Numbered from the stretch's first letter, positions 27,309 through 36,047 are shown. The stretch is 64,000 bases of DNA from Saprospiraceae bacterium (GCA_026129545.1 JAHCHX010000001.1:619501-683500), one strand, 5' to 3'. Numbers and translations: made by a program. The notes: generated by a model from the sequence alone, not told the origin.

Positions 27309-28238
27309 TCATTGCTGCTTGTTCCACTCGTTCACCCTTTTTTCGTAGCGTTGGCGGCTTACGGGCCATGCGTCCTTATCGAGCGAGCCTTCCAGTTCCT
27401 CGTTTAGCCCGCCGAGCAGCTTAGGGAAAAAATCAAGCCCAGTGATACGCTCCACTTCATCAATGGAAACAGCGTAGTCCATCACGGGTCTGGCACTCAA
27501 TGCGTTGGGCATCACAAAGCCAATGGCCTTGTGCACTTCTGGCGCATAGAGTACCCGGTAGTAGGACGCGGGCACGGTCACTTTGTTGAAGCCAATGGCA
27601 CCCAATGGTTTTTGTGTCAGCACGGGGCCAGTCACCACATAGAGTCGCTTGAACTTGCGTGCCCAATCGCGCGTACATTCCTCCAACTCGCGCCACACGC
27701 CACCGTTGAAGGTGCGCACTTGTGGGCTGATATTGCTCATCAGAAACGTAGCATCAATGGCCGCCGCATCGAAGGCCATGTCGGCAGCTGGCACGAGATG
27801 GCCCCGGTCGTAACCGCTGCCGCTGTAATCACGCGGTGTGGCGCTTTCTGTGCGCACTGCGGGGTCGGGGCGGAAGGTGTTGGGGCGGGCCGCCCAATTT
27901 TGGTTCAGTCGCTCGCGAGTGAGTTCGTAGGCCACCCACTCGGCCTGTTCGTGGTCTTCGTGGTAAGAGAGCGCGAAGTATTCGTGGCGCACCACAACGC
28001 CTGTGGTGGAGTGGGGCAGGATGTTGTCGGGGACCTTTGTTGGATTGGGCGTGCCTGATGCAGGGGCATTCTGGCTGCTTTGAGGGATTTCGGTGGTGGG
28101 GACACTACTGGGCAGCTCAGGTGTCTTTTTGCCACCAAATTGGTTGAACACCCAAAAAGCCACGCCCGCCAATAGAGCGAATAAACCAGTTTTAAACAAA
28201 AAGCCTCCCGAGTCGGAGGATGTGTTGTGACGTGCCAT
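27309..28238 (-). CDS. DNA/RNA non-specific endonuclease with N-terminal membrane anchor
   Basis: 309 aa. One TM segment (TGLFALLAGVAFWVFNQF, ~17-34), then a Ser/Pro/Thr linker, then a NUC1/betabetaalpha-Me domain with the catalytic D144-RGH-147 (DRGHLVPAADM) and the metal-binding Asn region (FLMSNISPQ). It degrades nucleic acids outside the cytoplasm. It is probably cotranscribed with gldD downstream. Confidence 0.92.
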   Translation of the reverse strand: MARHNTSSDSGGFLFKTGLFALLAGVAFWVFNQFGGKKTPELPSSVPTTEIPQSSQNAPASGTPNPTKVPDNILPHSTTGVVVRHEYFALSYHEDHEQAEWVAYELTRERLNQNWAARPNTFRPDPAVRTESATPRDYSGSGYDRGHLVPAADMAFDAAAIDATFLMSNISPQVRTFNGGVWRELEECTRDWARKFKRLYVVTGPVLTQKPLGAIGFNKVTVPASYYRVLYAPEVHKAIGFVMPNALSARPVMDYAVSIDEVERITGLDFFPKLLGGLNEELEGSLDKDAWPVSRQRYEKRVNEWNKQQ

Positions 28239-28325
28239 TCAAAAAGATTTGTTGGGGCAAACATAAACTTTTTGTTTTTAAGAGGGCGGAATAAAATCGC
28301 TATTCTGAAAATCTTTGGTGCCTCA

Positions 28326-28356
28326 TTTGCAAAAACAATTTTGCGATTTACCTTTG
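28326..28356 (+). promoter_or_regulatory. Strong Bacteroidota-type promoter of the tRNA gene
   Basis: TTTG at 28326-28329, 19-bp spacer and TACCTTTG at 28349-28356. Both boxes are exact matches to the TTTG / TAnnTTTG consensus, 14 bp before the tRNA. Confidence 0.82.
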
Positions 28357-28370
28357 CACCCGCTTTTCGA

Positions 28371-28444
28371 GGCGCGATAGCTCAGCTGGTTAGAGCGTGC
28401 GATTCATAATCGCAAGGTCGGGAGTTCAAGTCTCCCTCGCGCTA
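28371..28444 (+). tRNA. tRNA with CAT anticodon (Met, or Ile2 after lysidine modification)
   Basis: Cloverleaf by eye: acceptor GGCGCGA / TCGCGCT (first pair G-U), D-arm GCTC...GAGC, anticodon arm GCGAT-TCATAAT-CGC, T-arm GGGAG-TTCAAGT-CTCCC, discriminator A. CCA is only partly encoded. The anticodon stem-loop and variable arm resemble E. coli tRNA-Ile2 more than its elongator Met, so the amino acid is left open. Confidence 0.92.
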
Positions 28445-28453
28445 CCGGGTCGG

Positions 28454-28492
28454 ACGCGGGTTTCCCTGAGGGGGTATCCGCGTTTTTTTTTT
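28454..28492 (+). terminator. Rho-independent terminator after the tRNA
   Basis: Arms ACGCGG (28454-28459) and CCGCGT (28478-28483), then ten T in a row. Confidence 0.85.
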
Positions 28493-28526
28493 CGCAGGGT
28501 TGGAGCGTCTAAGTTTTTACAAAAAC

Positions 28527-28569
28527 AACACAGAGGCACAAAGGCACAGGGTTCTGATTTGTAATAAAC
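28527..28569. repeat. Dispersed repeat, family F copy 1
   Basis: AACACAGAGGCACAAAGGCA and the following ~23 bases recur with small changes at 52916-52965. It is noncoding and lies between the tRNA terminator and the rhomboid gene. Confidence 0.65.
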
Positions 28570-28651
28570 TATGCTCTGAGAAGTGTGATGCAAAAGAAAG
28601 CGTCCTTATCCTTAAAGGTATGGGACATTTTAGAGGCACTCTCTCTTGGGC

Positions 28652-29323
28652 TTATCGCTCAAATCTTCTTGCATAGGATTGGTCTCGGAAAAAAGCGCCC
28701 GCCAACAACCCGAACACAAAACCGCCTATGTGTGCCCACCAAGCGATTCCGCCACCACCTTCCAACTCTAAGCCGATGCTGCCAATGCCCGACAAGGCCT
28801 GCTGCACAAACCACAAGCCCAAAAATACCCAAGATGGCACATAGAAAACGATAAAGAAGAGCAGGAAAAGCATTTTGACGCGTGAGCCGGGAAACATGAC
28901 GACATAAGCTCCCATTACTGCCGCAATGGCACCACTCGCGCCCACCATCGGAATGCCGCTTTGTGGGTCGAAGGCCACTTGTGCCAACGCTGCCAACAAG
29001 CCCCCGGCCAGATAAAATATCAGGAAGCGGATATTGCCCACCACCGCCTCGATGTTGTCGGCAAAAATCCAGAGGTAAAGCATATTGCCAAGCAGATGAA
29101 GCCAACTCCCGTGCAGAAATATGCTTGTCAGCAAGGTCTGTAGCTCGATGCCTTGTGTTATTTGGAAGGGCACGACACCCCACGTCTCCACGAACGCGGC
29201 CTGAGTACCGCTCGGCATGGAGGTTTGGAATAAAAACACCAATACATTTAGCAGGATGAATCCATAGCTGAAAATGGGTGCGTAGCCCCCCTTGATGTTG
29301 TCGTCGCCGATGGGAAAAAGCAT
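28652..29323 (-). CDS. Rhomboid-family intramembrane serine protease
   Basis: 223 aa from ATG 29323 (MLFPIGDDNIKGGYAPI). Six or seven TM segments. Catalytic Ser in VGASGAIAAVMG and catalytic His in AHIGGFVFGLLAG; HLLGNMLYLWIF is the conserved second TM. It cleaves TM substrates within the membrane. The start is 66 bp before the rnpA stop on the same strand. Confidence 0.94.
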   Translation of the reverse strand: MLFPIGDDNIKGGYAPIFSYGFILLNVLVFLFQTSMPSGTQAAFVETWGVVPFQITQGIELQTLLTSIFLHGSWLHLLGNMLYLWIFADNIEAVVGNIRFLIFYLAGGLLAALAQVAFDPQSGIPMVGASGAIAAVMGAYVVMFPGSRVKMLFLLFFIVFYVPSWVFLGLWFVQQALSGIGSIGLELEGGGGIAWWAHIGGFVFGLLAGAFFRDQSYARRFER

Positions 29324-29390
29324 GGTGTGGTTCTGAGTTTTGCCCGCATTGAGGCATAGTGCCGAGCGTGTTTCGCACCGCAAGATAGGT

Positions 29391-29789
29391 CTATGAAGGG
29401 AATTTCCGAATCATCTTTTTCACTCCCGCCTCGATTTCGGCGTATGGAAGTGCTTCTTTGGCAATATACACCAACATCAATGAAACACGGCGGCCCGCCA
29501 GTTTTTCATACAATCCCGCCTTGTGCAAGCGGTATGCCTCGCGGATTTGACGCTTGATGCGGTTGCGAGCGACGGCGGTTTTGAATGCGCGTTTGGGCAC
29601 GGATATGGCGATTTGTGCTGCCCCGTCTCTCTCTGCCAATGGGGTAGGGGGGGCTTCCCCCGTCATGGGGGCATCCAACCAGAGTACTCGCAATGGATAG
29701 GCTACGAACGAATTGTCTTTGCCGAGCGCGAACAGCTGGGCAATCGTTTTGCGGCTTTTGAGCCTTTCATGTTTGGAAAAAGTGGGCAT
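29391..29789 (-). CDS. rnpA: Ribonuclease P protein component
   Basis: 132 aa from ATG 29789 (MPTFSKHERLKSRKTIAQLF). The RNR-type basic motif AVARNRIKRQIREAYR is the RNA-binding signature. It assists RNase P RNA in maturing tRNA 5' ends. It lies downstream of rpmH in the classic rpmH-rnpA order. Confidence 0.95.
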   Translation of the reverse strand: MPTFSKHERLKSRKTIAQLFALGKDNSFVAYPLRVLWLDAPMTGEAPPTPLAERDGAAQIAISVPKRAFKTAVARNRIKRQIREAYRLHKAGLYEKLAGRRVSLMLVYIAKEALPYAEIEAGVKKMIRKFPS

Positions 29790-29836
29790 TGCAGGGGGCA
29801 AAAGTAACATTCGATGTCACTACTGCCACAAAAGAA

Positions 29837-29866
29837 ACCCGTTCTGCGGCGGCGGCCACAGAACGG
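29837..29866 (-). terminator. Hairpin between rpmH and rnpA
   Basis: 9-bp arms CCCGTTCTG / CAGAACGGG (29837-29845 and 29858-29866). On the minus strand a TTTCTTTT stretch follows. It may attenuate read-through from rpmH into rnpA. Confidence 0.6.
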
Positions 29867-29916
29867 GCAAATATCTTTCGTAACCATTGAGGTGGTGAAG
29901 GCGGTAGGCCAAGTGC

Positions 29917-30072
29917 TTATTTCAGGCGGCGCTCGTCCGACACGCTAAGCTTGTAACGGCCTTGCTTGCGGCGACGCGAAATCAATTTGCGGCCATTCTT
30001 CGTTGACATACGCTCGCGGAAGCCGTGTTTGTTCTTACGGGCGCGGCGGGATGGTTGGTAAGTGCGTTTCAT
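29917..30072 (-). CDS. rpmH: 50S ribosomal protein L34
   Basis: 51 aa (starts [20 protein letters not shown], ends SVSDERRLK). It is the usual length and sequence of L34, a structural protein of the large ribosomal subunit. A promoter candidate is 48 bp upstream. Confidence 0.97.
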   Translation of the reverse strand: MKRTYQPSRRARKNKHGFRERMSTKNGRKLISRRRKQGRYKLSVSDERRLK

Positions 30073-30119
30073 CGCTTATCGAAAAAGTAATTGAGTGCTG
30101 CTATTCAAAAATCGGAGCG

Positions 30120-30149
30120 CAAAGGTAAGGCTACTTTCCAAAAATCAAA
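30120..30149 (-). promoter_or_regulatory. Candidate promoter of rpmH-rnpA
   Basis: On the minus strand: TTTG (30149-30146), 18-bp spacer, TACCTTTG (30127-30120), 48 bp before the rpmH ATG. The rest of the 370-bp gap 30073-30442 shows no gene or clear repeat. Confidence 0.6.
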
Positions 30150-30442
30150 TAGAGGTGTTCAGATTTTTGGGAATGTCTTTAAAAAATGCCCGGCTCGCCC
30201 CTCAAGCATCCTGCTGCAACCGCTATTTTTGTCTCCTATTCAAAAATGTGCAGGATTGCATGAGGATGAAAATTGGCTGCAAGCGGACATTTCATCCGGT
30301 TAATGTTCTTTTAAACCCCAACTATGTAGGCAGCGACACGTTTATTCGCTGTTTCTTTGCAAGCCGATTGATTGAGATGGTTAGATATTGGCGAGTGAGG
30401 CATTCCCAACTTTTTTGAATTTCTTAATTTTATCAAAAAAAT

Positions 30443-32638
30443 ATGCGCAACGGTCTTTTTACTTCCCTGTTTGCACTGTTTTCGATTTTGTCTTCGGCAA
30501 TTCTTCACGCCCAAAACCCCGTGAAATGGTCTTTCACCACAAAGGATGCGGGCAACTGCCAAGTAGATTTGATTTTGACTGGCACGATAGACGAGGGTTG
30601 GTACACCTACTCGCAATTTCTTGAGAGCGAGGATGGGCCAGTGGCAACCACTATCACCTTCGATGCCCAGTCGCATTTCAAACTTGTCGGCAAGGCGAAG
30701 GAAGGCGGTGAGATAATCAAGACCTTCGACAAGGTGTTTGAGATGAATCTGACCAAATTCAAGCACAAAGCTATTCTCACCCAGCGTGTGGAGGTAAAAG
30801 ACCCATCCAAGCCAATTGTGGGTTACATCACGTTCATGGTCTGCAACGACGAGATGTGTCTGCCTCCGAAAGATGTGGATTTCACTTTTAGCATCGGCGC
30901 TTTGGCTAATTGCGGCGCGGCTTCGGGCAAGGAAGACAAAAGCCCGTTGCCAGATGCCTCGCCTCAAGGGCAAGGGAATGTGTCGCCAGTGAAAGAAGAT
31001 TCGGCAAGCGCGGCTCACATCGCGGATGCCAACATTCCTGCCGAATATCGGGACCTGACGCCTCCCAACGACCCCAACTTCAAAGGTTTCTTTTTCTCCA
31101 AGCGCCCGGAAATCAACGCGGCGCAGTTCGTCGGAAGTTGCGGCGACATGAGCGGTAGTAGCGACGGTTCCTCGCTTATGTCTATCTTTTTGCTTTGTTT
31201 TTTGGGCGGACTCATCGCGCTGCTCACGCCTTGCGTGTTTCCGATGATTCCGATGACGGTGAGTTTTTTCGTGAAACGCTCGAAGGACCGCAGCGCGGGT
31301 ATCCGCAATGCTTTTATTTATGCGGGAAGTATTGTGCTGATTTTTCTGGCGTTGGGCACCGCTGTGACAGCGGCTCTTGGCCCGACGGCGCTCAACGAGA
31401 TGAGCACCAATATATGGTTCAACCTTGTGGTGTTCGTGTTGCTCGTGGTGTTTGCGTTTTCGTTTTTTGGTTTTTATGAAATTTCGTTGCCCTCTTCATG
31501 GGTGAACAAGAGCGACCGCATGGCTGACAAAGGCGGCTTGGTCGGCACTTTTTTCATGGCTTTCACGCTGGTATTGGTCTCGTTCTCTTGTACCGGCCCT
31601 ATTGTGGGCACATTGTTGGTGGAGGCTGCCCGCACCAATGCTGGCGCGGCGTTGTTTGGCTTTATCCCCATGAAGCCGACTGTTGGCATGCTGGGATTTG
31701 GCTTGGGGTTGGCGCTGCCGTTTGGCTTGTTTGCCATGTTCCCTGGCTGGCTCAATACTCTGCCGAAATCGGGTGGCTGGATGGACAATTTGAAAATCAC
31801 GCTGGGGCTTGTCGAATTGGCATTGGCTTTCAAGTTTCTCAGCACGGCCGATATGGTGAAGCAGTGGGGCATACTGCGCTTCGAAACATTTATGGCGCTG
31901 TGGTTCCTGCTCGCGTTGGCATTGGCGCTCTACCAATTCGGCCTCATCCCGTGGAAAGGCAACAAAGGACGGCCGGGTGTGGGGCGCTTGGCGTTGGGGC
32001 TGAGTTCGCTGGCGTTTGCCTTGTATGTCGGTTGGGGTTTGATGGAGCACAAGTCTTTGTCGCTGCTCAGCGGTCTGGCGCCTCCGGTGCATTACAGTTA
32101 CAAATACGAAAGTGAAAAAGGGGACAAACATCACGGCCCGGGCTGTCCGCAGGGGCTGGATTGTTTCCACGATTTTGATGAAGGATTGGCGGAGGCCAAA
32201 CGCCTGAACAAGCCTTTGTTTATTGACTTCACGGGGCACGGCTGTGTCAATTGTCGCAAAATGGAAGAAACCGTTTGGCCGCTTCCGGGCATCATAGACC
32301 ATTTGCGCAACAACTATGTGGTTGTTTCTCTCTATGTGGACGAAAAAGTGCGGCTTTTCCCCGACAATAATTTCGCCTATCTGCTCGACCCCAAAACGGG
32401 GGAGAAGCTTCGCACGGTCGGCAGCAAGTGGAGCGCCTTTCAGGTCAACAACTTCGACGTGAGCGCACAGCCATACTATGTGCTTATGCACAATGACGGC
32501 AAGACACTGCTGAACCGACCGACGGATTATACCAACGGCAACGACCCTGTTGCCTACAAGGCGTTCCTCGATTGTGGCATGGCGGCCTTTCAGCAAATGA
32601 AGGAAAAAGAGGGGAAAGAACTGATAGGAGCGAATTGA
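30443..32638 (+). CDS. dsbD: DsbD-type protein-disulfide reductase
   Basis: 731 aa. Signal peptide ends at ILHAQ. Residues ~25-150 are a DsbD N-terminal/DsbC-like periplasmic domain (FMVCNDEMCLPP). Eight or more TM segments lie at ~240-545, with the conserved LLTPCVFPMIPMTVSFF. The C-terminal thioredoxin-like domain carries C601-V-N-C604 (GHGCVNCRKME). It moves electrons from cytoplasmic thioredoxin to periplasmic disulfides. Confidence 0.94.
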   Translation: MRNGLFTSLFALFSILSSAILHAQNPVKWSFTTKDAGNCQVDLILTGTIDEGWYTYSQFLESEDGPVATTITFDAQSHFKLVGKAKEGGEIIKTFDKVFEMNLTKFKHKAILTQRVEVKDPSKPIVGYITFMVCNDEMCLPPKDVDFTFSIGALANCGAASGKEDKSPLPDASPQGQGNVSPVKEDSASAAHIADANIPAEYRDLTPPNDPNFKGFFFSKRPEINAAQFVGSCGDMSGSSDGSSLMSIFLLCFLGGLIALLTPCVFPMIPMTVSFFVKRSKDRSAGIRNAFIYAGSIVLIFLALGTAVTAALGPTALNEMSTNIWFNLVVFVLLVVFAFSFFGFYEISLPSSWVNKSDRMADKGGLVGTFFMAFTLVLVSFSCTGPIVGTLLVEAARTNAGAALFGFIPMKPTVGMLGFGLGLALPFGLFAMFPGWLNTLPKSGGWMDNLKITLGLVELALAFKFLSTADMVKQWGILRFETFMALWFLLALALALYQFGLIPWKGNKGRPGVGRLALGLSSLAFALYVGWGLMEHKSLSLLSGLAPPVHYSYKYESEKGDKHHGPGCPQGLDCFHDFDEGLAEAKRLNKPLFIDFTGHGCVNCRKMEETVWPLPGIIDHLRNNYVVVSLYVDEKVRLFPDNNFAYLLDPKTGEKLRTVGSKWSAFQVNNFDVSAQPYYVLMHNDGKTLLNRPTDYTNGNDPVAYKAFLDCGMAAFQQMKEKEGKELIGAN

Positions 32639-32645
32639 CAAGTCC

Positions 32646-32918
32646 CTATTCGGGTGATTTGGGCAGTTTCCTGTTTTTCTCCACGAATTCTCTCGATGCC
32701 TCCGAAAGCGTGTCGAGCTGCAGTTCGACGTTGCTCAAAATGTCGAGCAGGCAGTTAATGCGGGCTTCAGTGTCGAAAAACTTGTTTACCACCGCGATTC
32801 GGCGGTTTTCCACGATGCAGTACCCGCTCTGAAAATTGCCTTTTTCGTAGCGAACGGCGTAGTCAAGTTCGTCGAAGATGCCTTCGAGTTTCTTCAATGT
32901 GGTTTGCGTGTAGCGCAT
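32646..32918 (-). CDS. Conserved small protein of unknown function
   Basis: 90 aa from ATG 32918 (MRYTQTTLKKLEGIFDELDY). YEKGNFQSGYCIVENRRIAVVNKFFDTEARINCLLDIL looks strongly conserved and is familiar from Bacteroidota genomes without assigned function. It has no signal or TM segment. The ATG is preceded at 2 bp by an array of 7-bp repeats, so no ordinary ribosome-binding site can lie at the usual distance. It is convergent with dsbD (7-bp gap). Confidence 0.82.
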   Translation of the reverse strand: MRYTQTTLKKLEGIFDELDYAVRYEKGNFQSGYCIVENRRIAVVNKFFDTEARINCLLDILSNVELQLDTLSEASREFVEKNRKLPKSPE

Positions 32919-32920
32919 CG

Positions 32921-32972
32921 TTGTTTGTTGTTTGTTGTTTGTTGTTCGTTGCTGGTTGTTTGTTGTTCGTTG
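32921..32972. repeat. Heptad tandem array (TTGTTTG-type, 7 units) against a start codon
   Basis: Units from 32921: TTGTTTG three times, TTGTTCG, TTGCTGG, TTGTTTG, TTGTTCG, then a partial unit. It fills the leader of the 90-aa protein on the minus strand. Confidence 0.85.
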
Positions 32973-33100
32973 TATTTTCAGCTGACTGTTCGCCTGCGCC
33001 GGTGAGGACGGGGCTTGTATGGGCAGAATTGTTTGTAGTTTTGAGTTTTTTGCCAGCGAACGCCTACTTTTCGGCGCAAAAGTATCCAAAATCTGACATC

Positions 33101-33745
33101 ATGCGAATCAACATACATCTCTTTGCATCGTTTGCGGCGGTGCTGTTTTTATTGCCCAATATGGCGCAAAGCCAACGCACACAGCGGTTTAAGGCTGGCA
33201 TTATCGCTGGTCTGACAGCTTCTCAAATTGATGGGGACCTGTCGGCAGGCTATCACAAGCTTGGTTTGCAGGCGGGTCTGCGAGGTATCGCGGTGCTGCA
33301 GCCCAAACAACAAGCGAGTGTGGAAATTCTTTACACGCAGCGCGGTTGCCGCCACGAGCCACAGTCTTTCCCACAATTCAGCACTACTCTGAATTACATA
33401 GAAGTGCCGCTTCAATGGCACTATAGCGAATGGCTCGCAGAGGGTGCCGACGCTTCCGACAATTATTATCGCTTCCAGCTGGGCGCGGGCATATTATATG
33501 GCCGGTTGCTCAGCTACAACGACAAGTTTGAGGATGGCAACGGCATCACCGAGGCGCTGCCCGACTTGAACAAGAACAGTCTCTCCGCCATGCTTGGCCT
33601 CACATTTTATGCCTCCAAAAACTTGGGATTTACCTTCCGATGGCACCGCGCTGTCAACCGTCTTTATTCCCCGAAAGATAGCGGCGGCTATGCCAGCTCT
33701 TTGCACGAGCACTTTTTGGCATTTCAGACGATGTATGTGTTTTGA
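33101..33745 (+). CDS. Outer-membrane beta-barrel protein (PorT-like family)
   Basis: 214 aa from ATG 33101; the longer frame upstream reads through the heptad array. Signal peptide MRINIHLFASFAAVL...MAQSQ. The mature part alternates short beta-strands (FKAGIIAGLTASQIDGD, LNYIEVPLQWHYS, FQLGAGILYGRLLSY, SLSAMLGLTFY) and ends in an aromatic (MYVF), as in small barrel proteins. Function unknown. Confidence 0.8.
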   Translation: MRINIHLFASFAAVLFLLPNMAQSQRTQRFKAGIIAGLTASQIDGDLSAGYHKLGLQAGLRGIAVLQPKQQASVEILYTQRGCRHEPQSFPQFSTTLNYIEVPLQWHYSEWLAEGADASDNYYRFQLGAGILYGRLLSYNDKFEDGNGITEALPDLNKNSLSAMLGLTFYASKNLGFTFRWHRAVNRLYSPKDSGGYASSLHEHFLAFQTMYVF

Positions 33746-33774
33746 GCAGGGCGTGTTCGATTATCTGAACAGGA

Positions 33775-33871
33775 GGGTGCACTTCAAATTGTCGCATATA
33801 AATCGGAACGCTGTTCCGATATTGCCGGAACAGCGTCCCGGCGTACAAGAGCGGCAATTTGAAATGCACCC
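33775..33871. repeat. Palindromic repeat, family C copy 1
   Basis: Outer arms GTGCACTTCAAATTGTCGC and GCGGCAATTTGAAATGCAC. Inner arms CGGAACGCTGTTCCG and CCGGAACAGCGTCCCGG. Copy 2 is at 41593-41684. Confidence 0.78.
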
Positions 33872-33898
33872 GGACAGGATTTGCGCGAATGATTGGTT

Positions 33899-33959
33899 GA
33901 AGTAAAGTGTTGAAAATGCGTGCTCTTCAGGCAGTGGTTTGAAATCACCGCCTAAATAA
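33899..33959 (+). repeat. Dispersed repeat, family D copy 1
   Basis: Starts GAAGTAAAGTGTTGAAAA and ends with a small hairpin (GGTTTGAAATCACC). An inverted copy is at 36093-36154, so the two flank the hydrolase/cyclase gene pair. Confidence 0.75.
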
Positions 33960-34021
33960 ATGCTTGGGGATACTCCTATCTCAGGATGGGAGCAAGTCGC
34001 ATGAAAATCCGTGAATCCTGC

Positions 34022-35065
34022 TTAGAACCTTCCTTCTAAAAAAGCCTGTACGTCCTTAACGGTTTGCACGGGGGTTTCCTCTTGCGGCCAATGACCTGTG
34101 TGCGAATAAATGCGCAGCAAGGAGCCTTTGATGTGACGATGGAACTCGTAGGCAAATTCTGGCGACAATCGGGCGTCCTCAGCCCCCCAGAGGATAAGCG
34201 TGGGTGTGGAGATGCGCTCCACGATGTCAACTGGCGGGCGATTTTCACTCACCGACGCGCGGTCTATGAAAGCTTGGCGGTTGCCTCTTCGGAGCAAGAG
34301 CTCGAAGTGCCGTTGCAACAACGGCTCCGTCACGAGCGCATCGTCGGCAAATACTTCCTGCAACATGATACGGATGAAAGCACGCGGCGTGATTTTGAGC
34401 ATGATACCGTTGAGCACGGGTGTGCGGGCCAGCCACACAATCCACGGGGTACTTTTTGGCTCAAAGCCGGGCGCGTCCAATAGGATAAGTTTGCTCAGTC
34501 GTTCTGGATGGTCGGCTGCATAAAACCACGCAATCTGAGCACCCAGGCCATTCCCTACCAGACAGAATTTTTTCAAATCCAATTTTACTACCAGGCTATC
34601 GAGAAAACTCGCGTAGGCAAAAGCACTGTAACTGCCTCTTGGATGAGGGCCAGTCAGACCGAAGCCCGGCAAATCCACACTGACAACCATATATTTGCGG
34701 GAGAGCGAGTCCGTCCAGCCTGCCCAGGTGTGAAGCGAGCTTTGCGCGTCGTGAAGCAACAAAACTGGCTCTCCCTTGCCGCTGACGCGGCAATGCACAT
34801 CCATGCCATCCACACTGATGAAGCGCGAGTCGGGGAAGGCGTGCTTGCGCACCAACTGCTGCTGCGGAACGTCATTGTGCCAATTGCGGTAAATCCAAGT
34901 CAGCAAAAAAAGATAAATCGCCCAACGAATCAGGCGCGAAATGCTGAAGCGACGCAGCCATTTCTTGGCGGTGGCGATGCGTTTGACAGACCTTTGCCGA
35001 CTTGTTGAGGCGTTTTTTTCTGAATTGTCCTCCATTCCACAGAGGGTTTTCTCTCCTTGGCGCAA
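34022..35065 (-). CDS. Membrane-anchored alpha/beta hydrolase-fold protein lacking the nucleophile serine
   Basis: 347 aa; an ATG at 35035 could also start it. One N-terminal TM segment (LIRWAIYLFLLTWIY, ~45-59), then an alpha/beta hydrolase fold: oxyanion region PVLLLHDAQSSLHTWAGW, acid Asp in LWGAEDARLS, His in SHTGHWPQEE. The nucleophile elbow, normally GxSxG, reads G171-N-G173-L-G175 with a GGC codon at 34549-34547. Without serine it may be inactive or non-hydrolytic. Divergent from the cyclase gene. Confidence 0.85.
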   Translation of the reverse strand: MRQGEKTLCGMEDNSEKNASTSRQRSVKRIATAKKWLRRFSISRLIRWAIYLFLLTWIYRNWHNDVPQQQLVRKHAFPDSRFISVDGMDVHCRVSGKGEPVLLLHDAQSSLHTWAGWTDSLSRKYMVVSVDLPGFGLTGPHPRGSYSAFAYASFLDSLVVKLDLKKFCLVGNGLGAQIAWFYAADHPERLSKLILLDAPGFEPKSTPWIVWLARTPVLNGIMLKITPRAFIRIMLQEVFADDALVTEPLLQRHFELLLRRGNRQAFIDRASVSENRPPVDIVERISTPTLILWGAEDARLSPEFAYEFHRHIKGSLLRIYSHTGHWPQEETPVQTVKDVQAFLEGRF

Positions 35066-35159
35066 ACCTACTTGAATTTGTCCATACGCGCCGAGGCGAA
35101 ATAAGAGCGTGCCGTCTTTGTGCAGAGACTGTCATTTTTCATTTAGGGATGGGGCACCA

Positions 35160-35167
35160 TATCTTTG
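35160..35167 (+). promoter_or_regulatory. Candidate -7 element of the cyclase gene
   Basis: TATCTTTG matches TAnnTTTG, 49 bp before the ATG. Only a weak TTTC lies at the expected -33 position. Confidence 0.4.
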
Positions 35168-35216
35168 TTGTCAAGGATGGATGCCCTCAACACTTTCTGC
35201 CAAACAGCGAAAAATT

Positions 35217-36020
35217 ATGAAACGCACCTTTTCTGTTCTGTTTCTCCTTGCGGCCATTGCCTGCTCAAACCCTGCCCCCGAAAAAAACTCTTCTCCCTTC
35301 GGCGGCGGCAAATGGATTGACCTTACTTATTCCTTCGACGAAACAACCATCTATTGGCCGACTGCCGAGACTTTCCGTTTGGACACGGTATTTGAGGGCA
35401 TGACTGACAGCGGGTTTTATTATGCCGCTTTTCAGTACTGCGCTGCCGAACACGGAGGCACCCACTTGGACGCGCCAGTGCATTTTGCGGAAGGCAAACT
35501 GCCTATGGACCAAATTCCATTGGAGCAGCTCATGGGCGATGCGGTCGTTGTGGACGTGTCGGCGCAAGCTTCCGCGAACCCCAATTATCAAGTATCGGCG
35601 GAGGATTTTATGGCTTGGGAACGCGCCAATGGGCCGCTGCCAAAAGATGCTATTGTGTTGCTGCGAACGGGTTTTGGCAAATTCTGGCCCGACCGCGAAC
35701 GCTACATGGGCACGGCTGAACGCGGCGCGGAGGCTGTCGCCAAACTGCATTTTCCCGGCTTGCACCCCGACGCGGCACGCTGGCTGCTTGCCGAACGCAC
35801 TATCAAGGCCATCGGGCTTGATACGCCAAGTATTGACTACGGGCAGTCCACGCTTTTCGAGAGCCATCGGATTTTGTTTGAAAAAAACATCCCAGCCTTT
35901 GAGAATCTTGCAAATCTCGACCAATTGCCCTTAAAAGGCATTTGGGTCATCGCCTTGCCAATGAAAATAAAAGGTGGAAGCGGCGGGCCGCTGCGCATTG
36001 TGGCGAGAGTGGGGGGCTGA
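35217..36020 (+). CDS. Cyclase family (kynurenine formamidase-like) lipoprotein
   Basis: 267 aa from ATG 35217, giving a short lipoprotein-type signal (LFLLAAIAC). The metal-binding motif HGGTHLDAPVHF (79-90) is the HxGTHxDxPxHF signature of the cyclase/KynB family. Also seen: VLLRTGFGKFW and GLDTPSIDYGQS. Family members hydrolyse amides or act on isatin-like rings; the substrate here is unknown. The lipid anchor is unusual for a KynB-type enzyme, which is normally cytoplasmic. Confidence 0.9.
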   Translation: MKRTFSVLFLLAAIACSNPAPEKNSSPFGGGKWIDLTYSFDETTIYWPTAETFRLDTVFEGMTDSGFYYAAFQYCAAEHGGTHLDAPVHFAEGKLPMDQIPLEQLMGDAVVVDVSAQASANPNYQVSAEDFMAWERANGPLPKDAIVLLRTGFGKFWPDRERYMGTAERGAEAVAKLHFPGLHPDAARWLLAERTIKAIGLDTPSIDYGQSTLFESHRILFEKNIPAFENLANLDQLPLKGIWVIALPMKIKGGSGGPLRIVARVGG

Positions 36021-36047
36021 CCGTTTCGTTAACACGCTCAAAGGAAT

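Noticed and set aside
29391..30072. Chromosome origin near rpmH-rnpA
   Set aside because: No dnaA, dnaN or DnaA-box cluster is visible nearby.
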